Positions 1 to 9,500 of a DNA stretch of 32,182 bases are shown here, piece by piece. The notes under the pieces are model-generated. The model was not told where the DNA came from and did no database searches. It was given only the letters and a program-made list of their open reading frames with translations. The DNA is taken from NCBI GenBank assembly GCA_013205405.1, contig JABMMZ010000051.1, forward strand, positions 1 to 32,182. Direction: 5' to 3'. The stretch is from Bacteroidota bacterium. Lineage in GTDB: Bacteria > Bacteroidota > Bacteroidia > NS11-12g > UBA955. The position numbers and the translations under genes were made by a program. Every line of letters starts with the position of its first letter. Position 1 is the stretch's first letter.

Positions 1-770
1 CATTATTGGCCTCTCCTATTAATCTTTTATTAGTTCCCTTTATAGGTTGCGAAATTAATTTCTGTCCATCTCGCATTAAAAATCTTTCAGGACTTGCGCA
101 TAATAATTTTGTTTTATGTAAGTTTAAATAGGCTGAAAATGGCGCAGGAGATTGATTTAACATCTTAGTTTGTAAGTACGATATTTCTTGAGCACTTAAA
201 GAAATATTTGCTGTAAATTTTTGGCAATAATTCATTTCATAATATACCCCATTCAAAATATCTTCCTTAATTTTATCTACATTGTTTAAATAAACATCTT
301 TTAAAACAGAAGGCATAAAAGTAGTGGTATGCGCTAATTTTGAAGAATTAAAATTAGATAAGTCTATGTCCACAAAAAACTTTAAATATTGATTAAATAA
401 AATATCAGAGATGCCATTATTAATTATTTGAAATTCTGCATCTATCAGCGTTATAACTATTTCTGGCGTATAAAAAAAAAGATTGAGTTGCATCTGAATC
501 AGTTGAAAATTCATTTTTACCTTCATAATTAATTTGCCCAAAAATCCAATATTTAGAGGTGTCTATTTGCAAACTAATGTCTTGAAAACTCCCTTCTAAA
601 ACACTAACACATCCAAAACCAGCTACTAAATTAAATCTATTGTACCCTAATGGAGCTGAAACTTGGCAACTATCATAAATATTAAAGGTTTTGAACTGTT
701 CGCTAAAACTGTAAATTTTATTTACAGTTTCATTCATATTCTTAATTTTTAAGGTAGCCTTATTCAACAT
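1..770 (-). CDS. pabB: Aminodeoxychorismate synthase component I (PabB), partial at left edge, apparent frameshift
   Basis: Chorismate-binding enzyme that makes 4-amino-4-deoxychorismate for folate synthesis. Two frames on the minus strand join into one protein. The first runs from the ATG at 770 to about 480; the second continues to the left edge and contains YYEMNYCQKFTANI, SPERFLM and PIKGTNKR. The PIKGT motif, with its catalytic lysine, is typical of PabB, whereas TrpE has PIAGT. The frame change falls in a run of nine A (472-480); removing one base restores a continuous protein (...QSFFYTPEIVITL...). About 256 codons are visible, and the C-terminal catalytic half lies outside the window. 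The ATG at 770 overlaps the end of uvrC by 11 bp; a TTG at 776 is also possible, but the ATG gives the N-terminal length expected for Bacteroidota PabB. Whether the frameshift is real or a sequencing error cannot be told from this sequence alone. Confidence 0.88.
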
Positions 771-2553
771 CTGCAAAGTACTTAATTATTGTTAAACCCA
801 TTTTTTCTGAAACCACTTGCTTCAAATCTTCAATACTTGCTTCTTTTATTTTTTTAACACTTTTAAAATGGCCTAACAACAAATGGGCAGTTTTACTACC
901 TACCCCTTCAATATCTTCCAAACTTGTAACAATAAAATTTTTACTCCTTCTATTTCTATGGTGAGTAATGCCAAATCTATGGGCTTCGTCACGCATTTGT
1001 TGGATAACCTTAAGTGTTTCAGATTTTTTATCAATATACAACGGAATTGGATCTTCTGGATAAAACAATTCTTCTAATCTTTTTGCAATACCAATAATAG
1101 GAACTTTGCCATAAATACCCATAGCTTTTAACGCTTTCACAGCACTACTTAACTGACCTTTACCCCCATCTACTACTATTAAATTAGGAAGTGGTGTATT
1201 TTCGCTTAACAATCGCGAATAACGCCTTGTTATTACTTCATACATTGTTGCAAAGTCATCCGGACCAATTACCGTTTTTACATTAAAATGTCTGTAATCT
1301 TGTTTACTTGGTTTAGCATCTTTAAATACAACACAGGCAGACACAGGATTTGTCCCTTGAATATTTGAATTATCAAAACACTCTATATGCTGAGGTGGGG
1401 TGGTTAATCGCAAATCAGACATCATGGTTTGTAATATTCTATCTACTTTTTGAGTTGGATCTACTTTATCTGCTGCTTGTTGCTTTTCCATTTTAAGGTA
1501 CAAAGCATTTTTCATACTTAAGTCTAAAAGCTTTTTTTTATCCCCCATCGTTGGCACTGTAATCTGCAAATTAGAATCTAAATCTATTATAAATGGCACT
1601 ATTATTTCGGCACTCTCCCCTAAATAAGTATTTTTTACCTCTGCAATAGCACTTAAAATCAAATCCTCATCGGTTTCTTCAATTTTCTTTTTATATTCAA
1701 AATTATGAGTTTGAATAATCATACCATTGGCTACCCTCAAATAATTTATGTAAGCCGCTTGAGGCGAACTAATTAATCCAAATACATCTACATTATTAAT
1801 TTTATTATTTACAATAGTACTTTTTGCTTGGTATTTTTCCAATGAGTCTAATTTCTCTTTATAAATTTGAGCTTCTTCAAACTCAAGTTTTTCGACAGCA
1901 TCTAAAAGTTTACTTTTTAAATGCTGTTTTACTTCACTTAAATTTCCTCTTAATATATTTTTTATATTACTAATACTTTGATTATAATCGGTCTCACTTT
2001 CGTGATTTTCGCAAGCACCTTTACAATTGCCTATTTGATACTCCAAACAAACTCTAAACTTATGGTTTTCGATATTTTTTATAGATGAATCATAGTTGCA
2101 ATTTCTTGTAGGATAAAGTTTTTTAGCCAAATCTAAAATTAAATGCATCAATTTCACATTACTATACGGACCAAAATATTCACTTCCATCTTTAATGGGG
2201 TTTCTAATTGGAAATATTTTAGGAAAACGTTCTTTTGTTATTTTAATTAAAGGATACGATTTATCATCCTTTAAACTAATATTATATTTCGGCTGAAACT
2301 GCTTAATTAGGCTATTTTCAAGTAGTAATGCGTCATATTCTGTATCTACTACAGTATATTGAATTTGCTTAATTTTAGACACAAGTATAGCCGTTTTTCT
2401 ATTGTCGTGGTTTTTAGTAAAATAAGAATTTACACGTTTCTTTAAATTTTTTGCTTTTCCAACATAGATAATAGTTTCCGCATCATCAAAATATTTGTAA
2501 ACACCCGGTTGCTCTGGCAGATTATTTAAAATATTTTTAAGCGCGTTATCCAA
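760..2553 (-). CDS. uvrC: Excinuclease ABC subunit C (UvrC)
   Basis: Nuclease of UvrABC nucleotide excision repair, which cuts on both sides of a DNA lesion. The 597-aa length is normal for the family. In order: an N-terminal GIY-YIG nuclease domain (PGVYKYF near residue 16, then IIYVGKAKNLKKRV); a cysteine-containing stretch (CLEYQIGNCKGAC); a UVR helical hairpin around residues 208-243 (LEFEEAQIYKEKLDSLE); an RNase H-like 5' nuclease domain (ECFDNSNIQG and IVVDGGKGQL, each with a conserved Asp); and a C-terminal helix-hairpin-helix (LEDIEGVGSKTAHLLL). The start is a TTG at 2553; there is no ATG between the upstream in-frame stop and the GIY-YIG domain. A -7-like box (TAAATTTG, 2559-2566) sits very close to this start. 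The 3' end overlaps pabB, so the two are probably cotranscribed. Confidence 0.97.
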   Translation of the reverse strand: MDNALKNILNNLPEQPGVYKYFDDAETIIYVGKAKNLKKRVNSYFTKNHDNRKTAILVSKIKQIQYTVVDTEYDALLLENSLIKQFQPKYNISLKDDKSYPLIKITKERFPKIFPIRNPIKDGSEYFGPYSNVKLMHLILDLAKKLYPTRNCNYDSSIKNIENHKFRVCLEYQIGNCKGACENHESETDYNQSISNIKNILRGNLSEVKQHLKSKLLDAVEKLEFEEAQIYKEKLDSLEKYQAKSTIVNNKINNVDVFGLISSPQAAYINYLRVANGMIIQTHNFEYKKKIEETDEDLILSAIAEVKNTYLGESAEIIVPFIIDLDSNLQITVPTMGDKKKLLDLSMKNALYLKMEKQQAADKVDPTQKVDRILQTMMSDLRLTTPPQHIECFDNSNIQGTNPVSACVVFKDAKPSKQDYRHFNVKTVIGPDDFATMYEVITRRYSRLLSENTPLPNLIVVDGGKGQLSSAVKALKAMGIYGKVPIIGIAKRLEELFYPEDPIPLYIDKKSETLKVIQQMRDEAHRFGITHHRNRRSKNFIVTSLEDIEGVGSKTAHLLLGHFKSVKKIKEASIEDLKQVVSEKMGLTIIKYFADVE

Positions 2554-2602
2554 TCGTACAAATTTACAAAAATGAAATCTATTAGTTAAATTTTAATAAA
2601 AA

Positions 2603-2631
2603 AAAGGTCTGAAACAATGTTTCAGACCTTT
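2603..2631 (-). terminator. Rho-independent terminator of the 2652-6338 gene
   Basis: Perfect 13-bp stem (AAAGGTCTGAAAC / GTTTCAGACCTTT) with a 3-base loop. On the minus strand it is followed by a run of T (complement of the A run before 2603). It lies 20 bp after the stop of the giant protein gene and upstream of uvrC. Confidence 0.9.
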
Positions 2632-2651
2632 AATAAATTATTTATTAAATA

Positions 2652-5600
2652 TTAGTTAGCTACAGTTACTTTGGTAGTAGATGTTACACCGTTAACAGTT
2701 ACTTTAACTAAGTATATACCTTTAGCTTTATCGCCTAAGTTAATATTCATTGTATTTTCAGTAGTATTTTGAGTTAATACTTTTTCGCCAATGATATTAT
2801 AAACTTCTACTTTCATTCCACTTGCTTGGCTATTTATTGTAAACATACCATTATTTGGGTTAGGATAAATAGCTAGTTTATTTCCTGTAGAAATGGAATT
2901 AATGCTTGTATTGGTACTTAGTGTATTGGTAACATCACATTTACAACCTGCAGAGTTAGTAGCTACCATTTTAACTTTGAAATTACCATCATATAAATAT
3001 CTATATGTTGGAGAAGTAGCTACGACTGTTCCGCCCTCGCCATAGAACCACTCATATTTTGTATAAGAAGTATTTGATGGTGTAAACTGGTAATTTAAAA
3101 ATCCTAAATTTTTAGATGTAAATCCACATGTTGGCGATTGACTAACAGTAAGTGATTTTACAATTGTATCAGAACAACCATTAATGTAAGAAGAAACTAA
3201 TTGAACTCCATAAGTTTGAGTAATAGAGGGATTGTATAATCTTGTAGGGGAATAATCTGTTCCAGTTCCATTTCCAAAATCCCATTTAGTTTGAATATTA
3301 CCTCTATCTCCAGCTGTTAAGTTTACAAAATTAGCTGTTTCACCTGAGCAAATATCAGCAACAGTAAAATTAGCTTTAGGTTGAATGGTTACGTTTAAAT
3401 TTTTTGTAATAGAAGCTTCACAACCATTAGAGAATACTGATTTCAAAGTAGCGGTATAAGAAGTAGGTGCTGGCCAAGATCTTGATGTATTTTTACTATT
3501 TGCTGTAATTCCATCGCTAAATATCCAAGTATAACCAGGATTAGGAACTGTTTCTAAAGTTGTATTTGTAAATGAAGAAGGTAAACCACTGCATAATCTT
3601 GTATAATTAAAGTCAGGCACTGGAGTAGGCTTAATAGTAACCGTTTTAATTATAGAATCTGTGCAGCCGAATTCAGATACTGCTAATAATTTAACAGAAT
3701 AAGTATTTGGAATAGTATAATTTTTATATCCTAAAAACTCTGTTGATATAGTAGCATCGCCAAAAGACCATTTTTGACCAAAAACACCTAGAATAATTGA
3801 AGAAGTATTTGGCAAAACAACAGGAGTAGAAGCACATATTGGTGCAGATGGAGCTGTAAAATTAGCAACCGGTTTTGCAAATTGGTATGCATTTTTTGTC
3901 AAGGTACTAATACAACCAGAAGCAGAAACCGTTAAAGTAACTTTATAGCCTCCTGCTACTGCATATTGCTTAGTTGGGTTTGCTAAAGTTGAAGTAGCGC
4001 TGTTATCACCAAAGTTCCACACATAACTTAAAGCACCTGAACCTATAAATGATTGATTTAAGAAAGTAACATTAACACCTTTACAAGCATTGTTTACTTT
4101 AAATTTAGCTGTTGGTTTTTCAACAACTTCTAATTGAATAGTTGTATCTTTTTTAATTAAATAAGGGAAACTAGTAGAAACAAGTCTAACATTATACGTA
4201 CCAAAAGTTCTGTATAAGTGGAATGGGTTTAATAAATCTGAACTATCTCCATCACCAAAATACCACATGTGAGAAGCACTTCCGCTAGAAACGGTAGTTA
4301 AGTTATTAAATACAACTGTTTCTCCATCACATACTGGACTAGTAAATTCAAAATTAGGTTTAGGTGTTGGTACTACTCTTATAGTTCTAGCTATAGTAGA
4401 ATCGCAGTAAAACGGACCTAAATCAATAAATCTGAAAGAAAAAGTAATGTTATTATCTAATAAAGCGGCTTGACCGATATAAGTAATATATCCATTTGTA
4501 GAGCCAGATGGGGCAGTGTATACATAATCCGTATTTTGCACTAATAAAACATTTGAAGCTGTTTTACCAATTACTGAATTAATTAACCAAGTAGACCCAT
4601 AGGTACCATTTGAATATCCAGTTGGAGGGACAATCTGGTAAGATGCAGTTTTTCCTACTTCAATTAAATCTGGAATAGAAGGATCACCTACTCTTACTCT
4701 GCCTTGAAATGGGGTGCCAGCAATTACAGAGGCTCCTATTGGACGAGGTTTAACTGTTATAGTTTGAGCTACTCTTGTAGGATTGTTACACCCTTTTTTG
4801 TATTTAACTTCAAGATTCATGGTCCAAGTAGATATTATTCCACTTGATGCAAATAAACTACCTGCAACAGAACCTCCAATGTGCGTCATATCAGAATTTG
4901 AAATATTAGTTGCCCCATTGGTTAGGAAAATATCATTCCCGCCAGATGTTGGATCTACCGTAATGTAAAAACCATAGGTAGTACCAGTATTTAAAATCAT
5001 ATTTTTAGCACTTATCATAGCATACACTTGACCGCCTTTAATAAAGGTAGTTGCTGCACCTTGGTTTACAAGTGTCCAAGCATTTGCATTGGTTTGATTA
5101 CCAACAAAAGTTCCTATTCTAGAGTATAATCTCAATGTTGTGCCTACATTTTGCCAAAGTCTTATAGTAAAACTATCAATATTTATATTATTTATTGGGG
5201 TTATGTTAAAATATCCGCCATTAAAAGATGAAGTACTAGCATTTACAATTGTATTACCACCTGAACTAGGAGAGAAAGTGTTAGACAAACTTGAATATCT
5301 AGCAGCTTCTGCATAAAATGTTGTGGTCGCGCTAATTATTGGTCCTGTTAAATTTTTACCGTTTCCTAATAAATTGCCACCTGTTGCTGCATCATACCAC
5401 GAAATGGAATCTGAAGGAGTATTGGGAGTGCAGGAGAGCATTGCAGACCCTTTACCACATTGACTGGTATTAGAAACTGTTGGTGGAGATGGATTTCCTA
5501 AAAATAAAACATTAGGTGTTAAAAATGTATCGTTGGCTGCAATTGAATCTAATAATACTCCATTTGGTCTTGATGTCCAAGATTTAAGTTGGTAGTTTGT

Positions 5601-6338
5601 ATTTGGTGTAAGTGCTAAACTCGTATTTACAGTTATTGTAGTATCCTTTGTAGAAGCTATTCTACATGTAACATATCTTATGGGTTGTAATACACCATTT
5701 ATAGTGTAATGTAATCTAAAACTATCTAATCTAAATTTACCATAGTTAAATACTCTAGCAGTTAAAGCTTGTGGCGTATTGCACAATGAAATAGCAGAAA
5801 ATGCGCCAACACCTGCATCATTATTCTTTGTTGCTCTTTTAAATTCTAATTTTATTGTTTGAGTTGCACCTCCACAAGTAGCAGTATTTACGCCACCCCA
5901 ATTTTGATTACCTGCGTTAATTTGTGGGCGCAAGGTCCAACCTGGGCTCAAACAATTACAAATACCTGCGCCAGTACTTGTTACATTTAGTTCTGGGCCG
6001 CTACCGCAGGAGCCTACCACCCAATTGTAACCTCCACAACTGATTGTTAAATTAGAAGCGTTACCTAAATTTGAAGCAATTCTTCTCGTTAACGTTGGGT
6101 CACTGCATGTTCTTCCCGTAGCATCATTAGTACCAGAGATAGTAACGCTTAAATACCTATTAGCTATGGTATCTGCTAAACTGGTCCTTAAAGTAGTCCA
6201 GTTATCCCATTGTGAACTACCTGAGCTGTAACCAGATCCACCTGTAAAAGTTTCGTTGTAGATAATTGACTGAGAAAATCCTTTAATACTGAAGGAAAGT
6301 AACATCAATAAAATAAGTTTTAGTACATTTTTTTTCAT
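2652..6338 (-). CDS. Giant secreted PKD-repeat protein, T9SS type A tail (paralogue 1)
   Basis: Predicted cell-surface or secreted adhesin-like protein of 1228 aa from the ATG at 6338. In order: a Sec signal peptide ending in FSQ (about 1-23); an N-terminal domain rich in Gly, Cys and Trp (SSQWDNWTTLRTSL, NWGGVNTATCGG); a CARDB-like segment; an Ig-like domain with ISWYDAATGG; a beta-sandwich-like region; six PKD-like modules of about 80 residues (roughly 670-1140; e.g. SYVWNFGDNSATS, TKWDFGNGTG); and a C-terminal type A T9SS sorting domain (LAIYPNPNNGMFTINS ... KGIYLVKVTV). An in-frame TTG at 6362 was rejected as start because a good promoter overlaps it. The protein is homologous along its whole length to the next gene upstream. 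The ligand is unknown; adhesion or matrix binding is inferred from PKD architecture only. Confidence 0.9.
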   Translation of the reverse strand: MKKNVLKLILLMLLSFSIKGFSQSIIYNETFTGGSGYSSGSSQWDNWTTLRTSLADTIANRYLSVTISGTNDATGRTCSDPTLTRRIASNLGNASNLTISCGGYNWVVGSCGSGPELNVTSTGAGICNCLSPGWTLRPQINAGNQNWGGVNTATCGGATQTIKLEFKRATKNNDAGVGAFSAISLCNTPQALTARVFNYGKFRLDSFRLHYTINGVLQPIRYVTCRIASTKDTTITVNTSLALTPNTNYQLKSWTSRPNGVLLDSIAANDTFLTPNVLFLGNPSPPTVSNTSQCGKGSAMLSCTPNTPSDSISWYDAATGGNLLGNGKNLTGPIISATTTFYAEAARYSSLSNTFSPSSGGNTIVNASTSSFNGGYFNITPINNINIDSFTIRLWQNVGTTLRLYSRIGTFVGNQTNANAWTLVNQGAATTFIKGGQVYAMISAKNMILNTGTTYGFYITVDPTSGGNDIFLTNGATNISNSDMTHIGGSVAGSLFASSGIISTWTMNLEVKYKKGCNNPTRVAQTITVKPRPIGASVIAGTPFQGRVRVGDPSIPDLIEVGKTASYQIVPPTGYSNGTYGSTWLINSVIGKTASNVLLVQNTDYVYTAPSGSTNGYITYIGQAALLDNNITFSFRFIDLGPFYCDSTIARTIRVVPTPKPNFEFTSPVCDGETVVFNNLTTVSSGSASHMWYFGDGDSSDLLNPFHLYRTFGTYNVRLVSTSFPYLIKKDTTIQLEVVEKPTAKFKVNNACKGVNVTFLNQSFIGSGALSYVWNFGDNSATSTLANPTKQYAVAGGYKVTLTVSASGCISTLTKNAYQFAKPVANFTAPSAPICASTPVVLPNTSSIILGVFGQKWSFGDATISTEFLGYKNYTIPNTYSVKLLAVSEFGCTDSIIKTVTIKPTPVPDFNYTRLCSGLPSSFTNTTLETVPNPGYTWIFSDGITANSKNTSRSWPAPTSYTATLKSVFSNGCEASITKNLNVTIQPKANFTVADICSGETANFVNLTAGDRGNIQTKWDFGNGTGTDYSPTRLYNPSITQTYGVQLVSSYINGCSDTIVKSLTVSQSPTCGFTSKNLGFLNYQFTPSNTSYTKYEWFYGEGGTVVATSPTYRYLYDGNFKVKMVATNSAGCKCDVTNTLSTNTSINSISTGNKLAIYPNPNNGMFTINSQASGMKVEVYNIIGEKVLTQNTTENTMNINLGDKAKGIYLVKVTVNGVTSTTKVTVAN

Positions 6339-6359
6339 ATTTATATCAAATTTAATTTT

Positions 6360-6391
6360 CAAATATAATTAAATTTGTGATTTAATAACAA
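6360..6391 (-). promoter_or_regulatory. Bacteroidota-type promoter of the 2652-6338 gene
   Basis: Reading the minus strand, TTG (6391-6389), a 21-base spacer, then TATATTTG (6367-6360) match the -33 TTG and -7 TAnnTTTG elements of Bacteroidota promoters. Transcription would begin near 6353, giving a leader of about 15 nt before the ATG at 6338 and excluding the TTG at 6362 as start. Confidence 0.7.
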
Positions 6392-6457
6392 AAAAAAAAT
6401 ATATATTAACTTTTTTATTAACAATAAGTTAAAATTGCACTCTTTTATTCTAAAAAA

Positions 6458-6487
6458 AAAGGGATTAAACATTTGTTTAATCCCTTT
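6458..6487 (-). terminator. Rho-independent terminator of the 6511-10200 gene
   Basis: Perfect 13-bp stem (AAAGGGATTAAAC / GTTTAATCCCTTT) with a 4-base loop. On the minus strand a T run follows (complement of the A run at 6452-6460). It lies 23 bp past the stop codon of the upstream paralogue, so the two giant genes are separate transcription units. Confidence 0.9.
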
Positions 6488-6510
6488 CAATATCAATTTA
6501 ATAAACTCTT

Positions 6511-9500
6511 TTAATGAGTTACTATTATTTTAACAATTTCATTAACTCCGTTATTTTTAATTTGAAGTGTATATATTCCACTTGCTAAATTTTCTGTATT
6601 TATTTTTGTAGATTCTACAAAATCAGAGTTGAACATAATTTGACCTAGAGAATTAATCAACTGAATAGTGGTGATATTTTGGTTGTTAACTTTAATATTA
6701 AAACTAGTGTTGGCAGGATTAGGATAAATATCAACACCTGAAATTTTAGCACTATTTATTGACGAAGGGAATACGGAAAGAACTTGAGTACTTTCGCATT
6801 TGCAGCCACCAGCATTTGTACTTACCAATTTAACTTTGAAATTACCATCATATAAATACATATATATTGGAGAGGTTTGATTTGAATAACCACCTTCGCC
6901 AAATGTCCAATCATAAGTTGCATTTGAAGAAATAATTGGACTAAATTTATACCCTAATCCAGACGCTATAAAATAAGATTTGGTGTTGAATGTACAATTA
7001 GGAATTTCAGTTACTGTTATAAATTTTTTAATTGTGTCATTGCAACCACCAACTATTTCTGCAACTAATTCTACAGGGAAAGTATTTGTACTTGTATTAG
7101 AATATTTGTGTTTAGGATTGTAATCAAATTCTAGTGAGCTCCCGTCACCAAAATTCCAATAGTATTTTGGTATACCTTGAGAGAACTGTGTTTTATTAGA
7201 AAACACCGCAAAATCTCCACTACAAATATCTCTTACTTCAAAATTAGCTTTAGCTTGCAACAATACAGTAACATCTTTTGAAATATTATCCGAACATCCA
7301 TTAGTTAAAACAGATTTTAGATTAATATTTTTAACGCCAATACCAGTCCATGTTTTGGTAGCATTTTTAGTATTCTGAATTGTTGCATCATCAAATGTCC
7401 ATGTGTAAGCTGAATTTACCCCAGGAAATTCTGTACTATTATTTTTGAAAATAGTAGGAGAAAGATCACATAATTTATCAGGAGTAAAATCTACTTTTGG
7501 TGCAGGTTTAATAACAACATTTTTAGTCATTGAATCCTCACAACCAAATTCAGATACCATTTTTAATTTAACAGGATAGATAGCCGCACTAGCATATAAA
7601 TGAGTGATGTTAATATCAGTAGATAAATTGCCATCTCCAAATTGCCATAAAGCTCCCATTTCGCCTAAGGCAATAGAAGAATTATTTATAAATTCAGCTT
7701 TAACATTAGAACATACTGGTGCTGTTGGTGCAGTAAATTTAGCAATTGGTTTTGAAAATTGGTAAGCATTTTTGGTTAACTGACCAATACAACCACCTGA
7801 ATTGGCTTCAAGAGTTACTTTGTAACCGCCTGCTATTGCATATGGATGTGTTGGATTTGTTGCAGTACTTAAAGCAGAATAATCTCCAAAATTCCATATA
7901 TAATTTAAGGTGCCAACATTCACAGTTGTTTGATTTAAAAACTTAACGCCATTGCCTTCACAAGCATTTAAAACTTTAAATTTCACTTTTGGAATTTCGT
8001 TAACAGTAACAACTATAATTGTGTCTTTCACAATATTGTAAGGCTTAGAAGTAGCTCTCAGCTTAACATTATAAACACCGTAATTATCAAATACATAAAC
8101 AGGTTCCTTATTATCAGAGCTATCATTTGCTGTAAAAAACCATTTGTAAGTCATATAACCGGAGTGAATTGTTGAAATATTTTCAAACAAAACGCCTTCT
8201 CCTGCGCATATTGACGAAGGGAATTTAAAATTAGGTTTTGGTGTTGAGGCTACATGAATAATTCTAGTTATAGTTGTGTCGCAAAAGAAAGGTCCTAAAT
8301 CTCTATAAGTAATTTTTACAAAGACATTGCTATCCAAAACACTTGAATTTGGGGTTAAGGTAAATTTTGCATTTGCTCCTGTTCCCGTATCAGGATTAAC
8401 AAAAGTATATAACGAGTTACTTACAGCTGAACCTAGTTCATTGGTTACAGAAACATTCGTAACTTCCCAATTAATTCCATATGAAGTATTATAATAATTA
8501 GTTGGTTCAGACATTTCATAAGTTATAGTATTTCCAACTTCAACAATATCAGGAGATGTTATAAAGCCTAAATCATATTTACCATTGAAAGGGGAACCTG
8601 TAATTAATTCTGCTCCGGAAGGTTTTGGACTGATAGTAACAATTACAGGTTTTCTGCTCGGGCTAGGACAAGTAGTAGAATATAAACACTCTACATCTAG
8701 ACTCCATGGAGTATATACACCATTAGCGCCAAATAATCCATAGATAAAATTATCAGATGTTAATTTGAAATCAGCATTTGTGTAAGAACTATTACCATAA
8801 TTTACCCAAATATCTTCGCCCGAAACTGGATCAGTTGTAATGTAAAAGCCGTATTTTTTCCCTGGTTCTAATACAATATCTACAGGAATTGTATTGATAG
8901 TTGCACCCGTTGATAAATCGGCATCAAAAATATTGGTCCAAGCACTAGCGTCTGTTTCGTATCCATTGTATCCACCTTCTATAACATATACTCTGTAATG
9001 TGGTGTTGGATTATTAAACAATGATTGAACCTTAAAGCCATTGACTTTTATTAGTGAGATAGGCTCAATATTAAACATCCCACCATTAAATTCATTTGGA
9101 TCATAAGAAATCATTGTATAATTGTGAAAAGTAGTTCCAAATTGTTTTTCAGTACTTTTAAATCTATTGGCTTCTACATAAAAGGTATCGGTTCTAGTAA
9201 GAAATGGTGTATAAAAATTTTCTCCAAGTCCTTTAATACTGCCTGCCGTAGGAACATCATACCATAATAAAGAATCAGAAGCATTACCCGAAGCAGATAA
9301 TTTAACAATAGCTTTGCCACAAATAAGAATATTTGGTGCTGTTGGCAATGACGGAGAACCAGTATGATTATAATTTAAATATATTGTATCATTATCAATG
9401 TAACTATCGGAAGTTCCGTTAGGGCTATATGTCCAAACTTTAATACTATAACTAGAATTAGCTGCAAAGGTATAATTTGGAGATAGTGTTAATGCCATTT

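Noticed and set aside
472-480. Programmed frameshifting as the normal way to make PabB
   Set aside because: An A9/T9 run in an AT-rich genome is a common place for sequencing or mutational slips, and no stimulatory structure is evident; error or mutation is the simpler reading.
6339-6362. TTG at 6362 as start of paralogue 1
   Set aside because: It overlaps the -7 box of a good promoter and would put extra charged residues before a normal signal peptide; the ATG at 6338 fits better.
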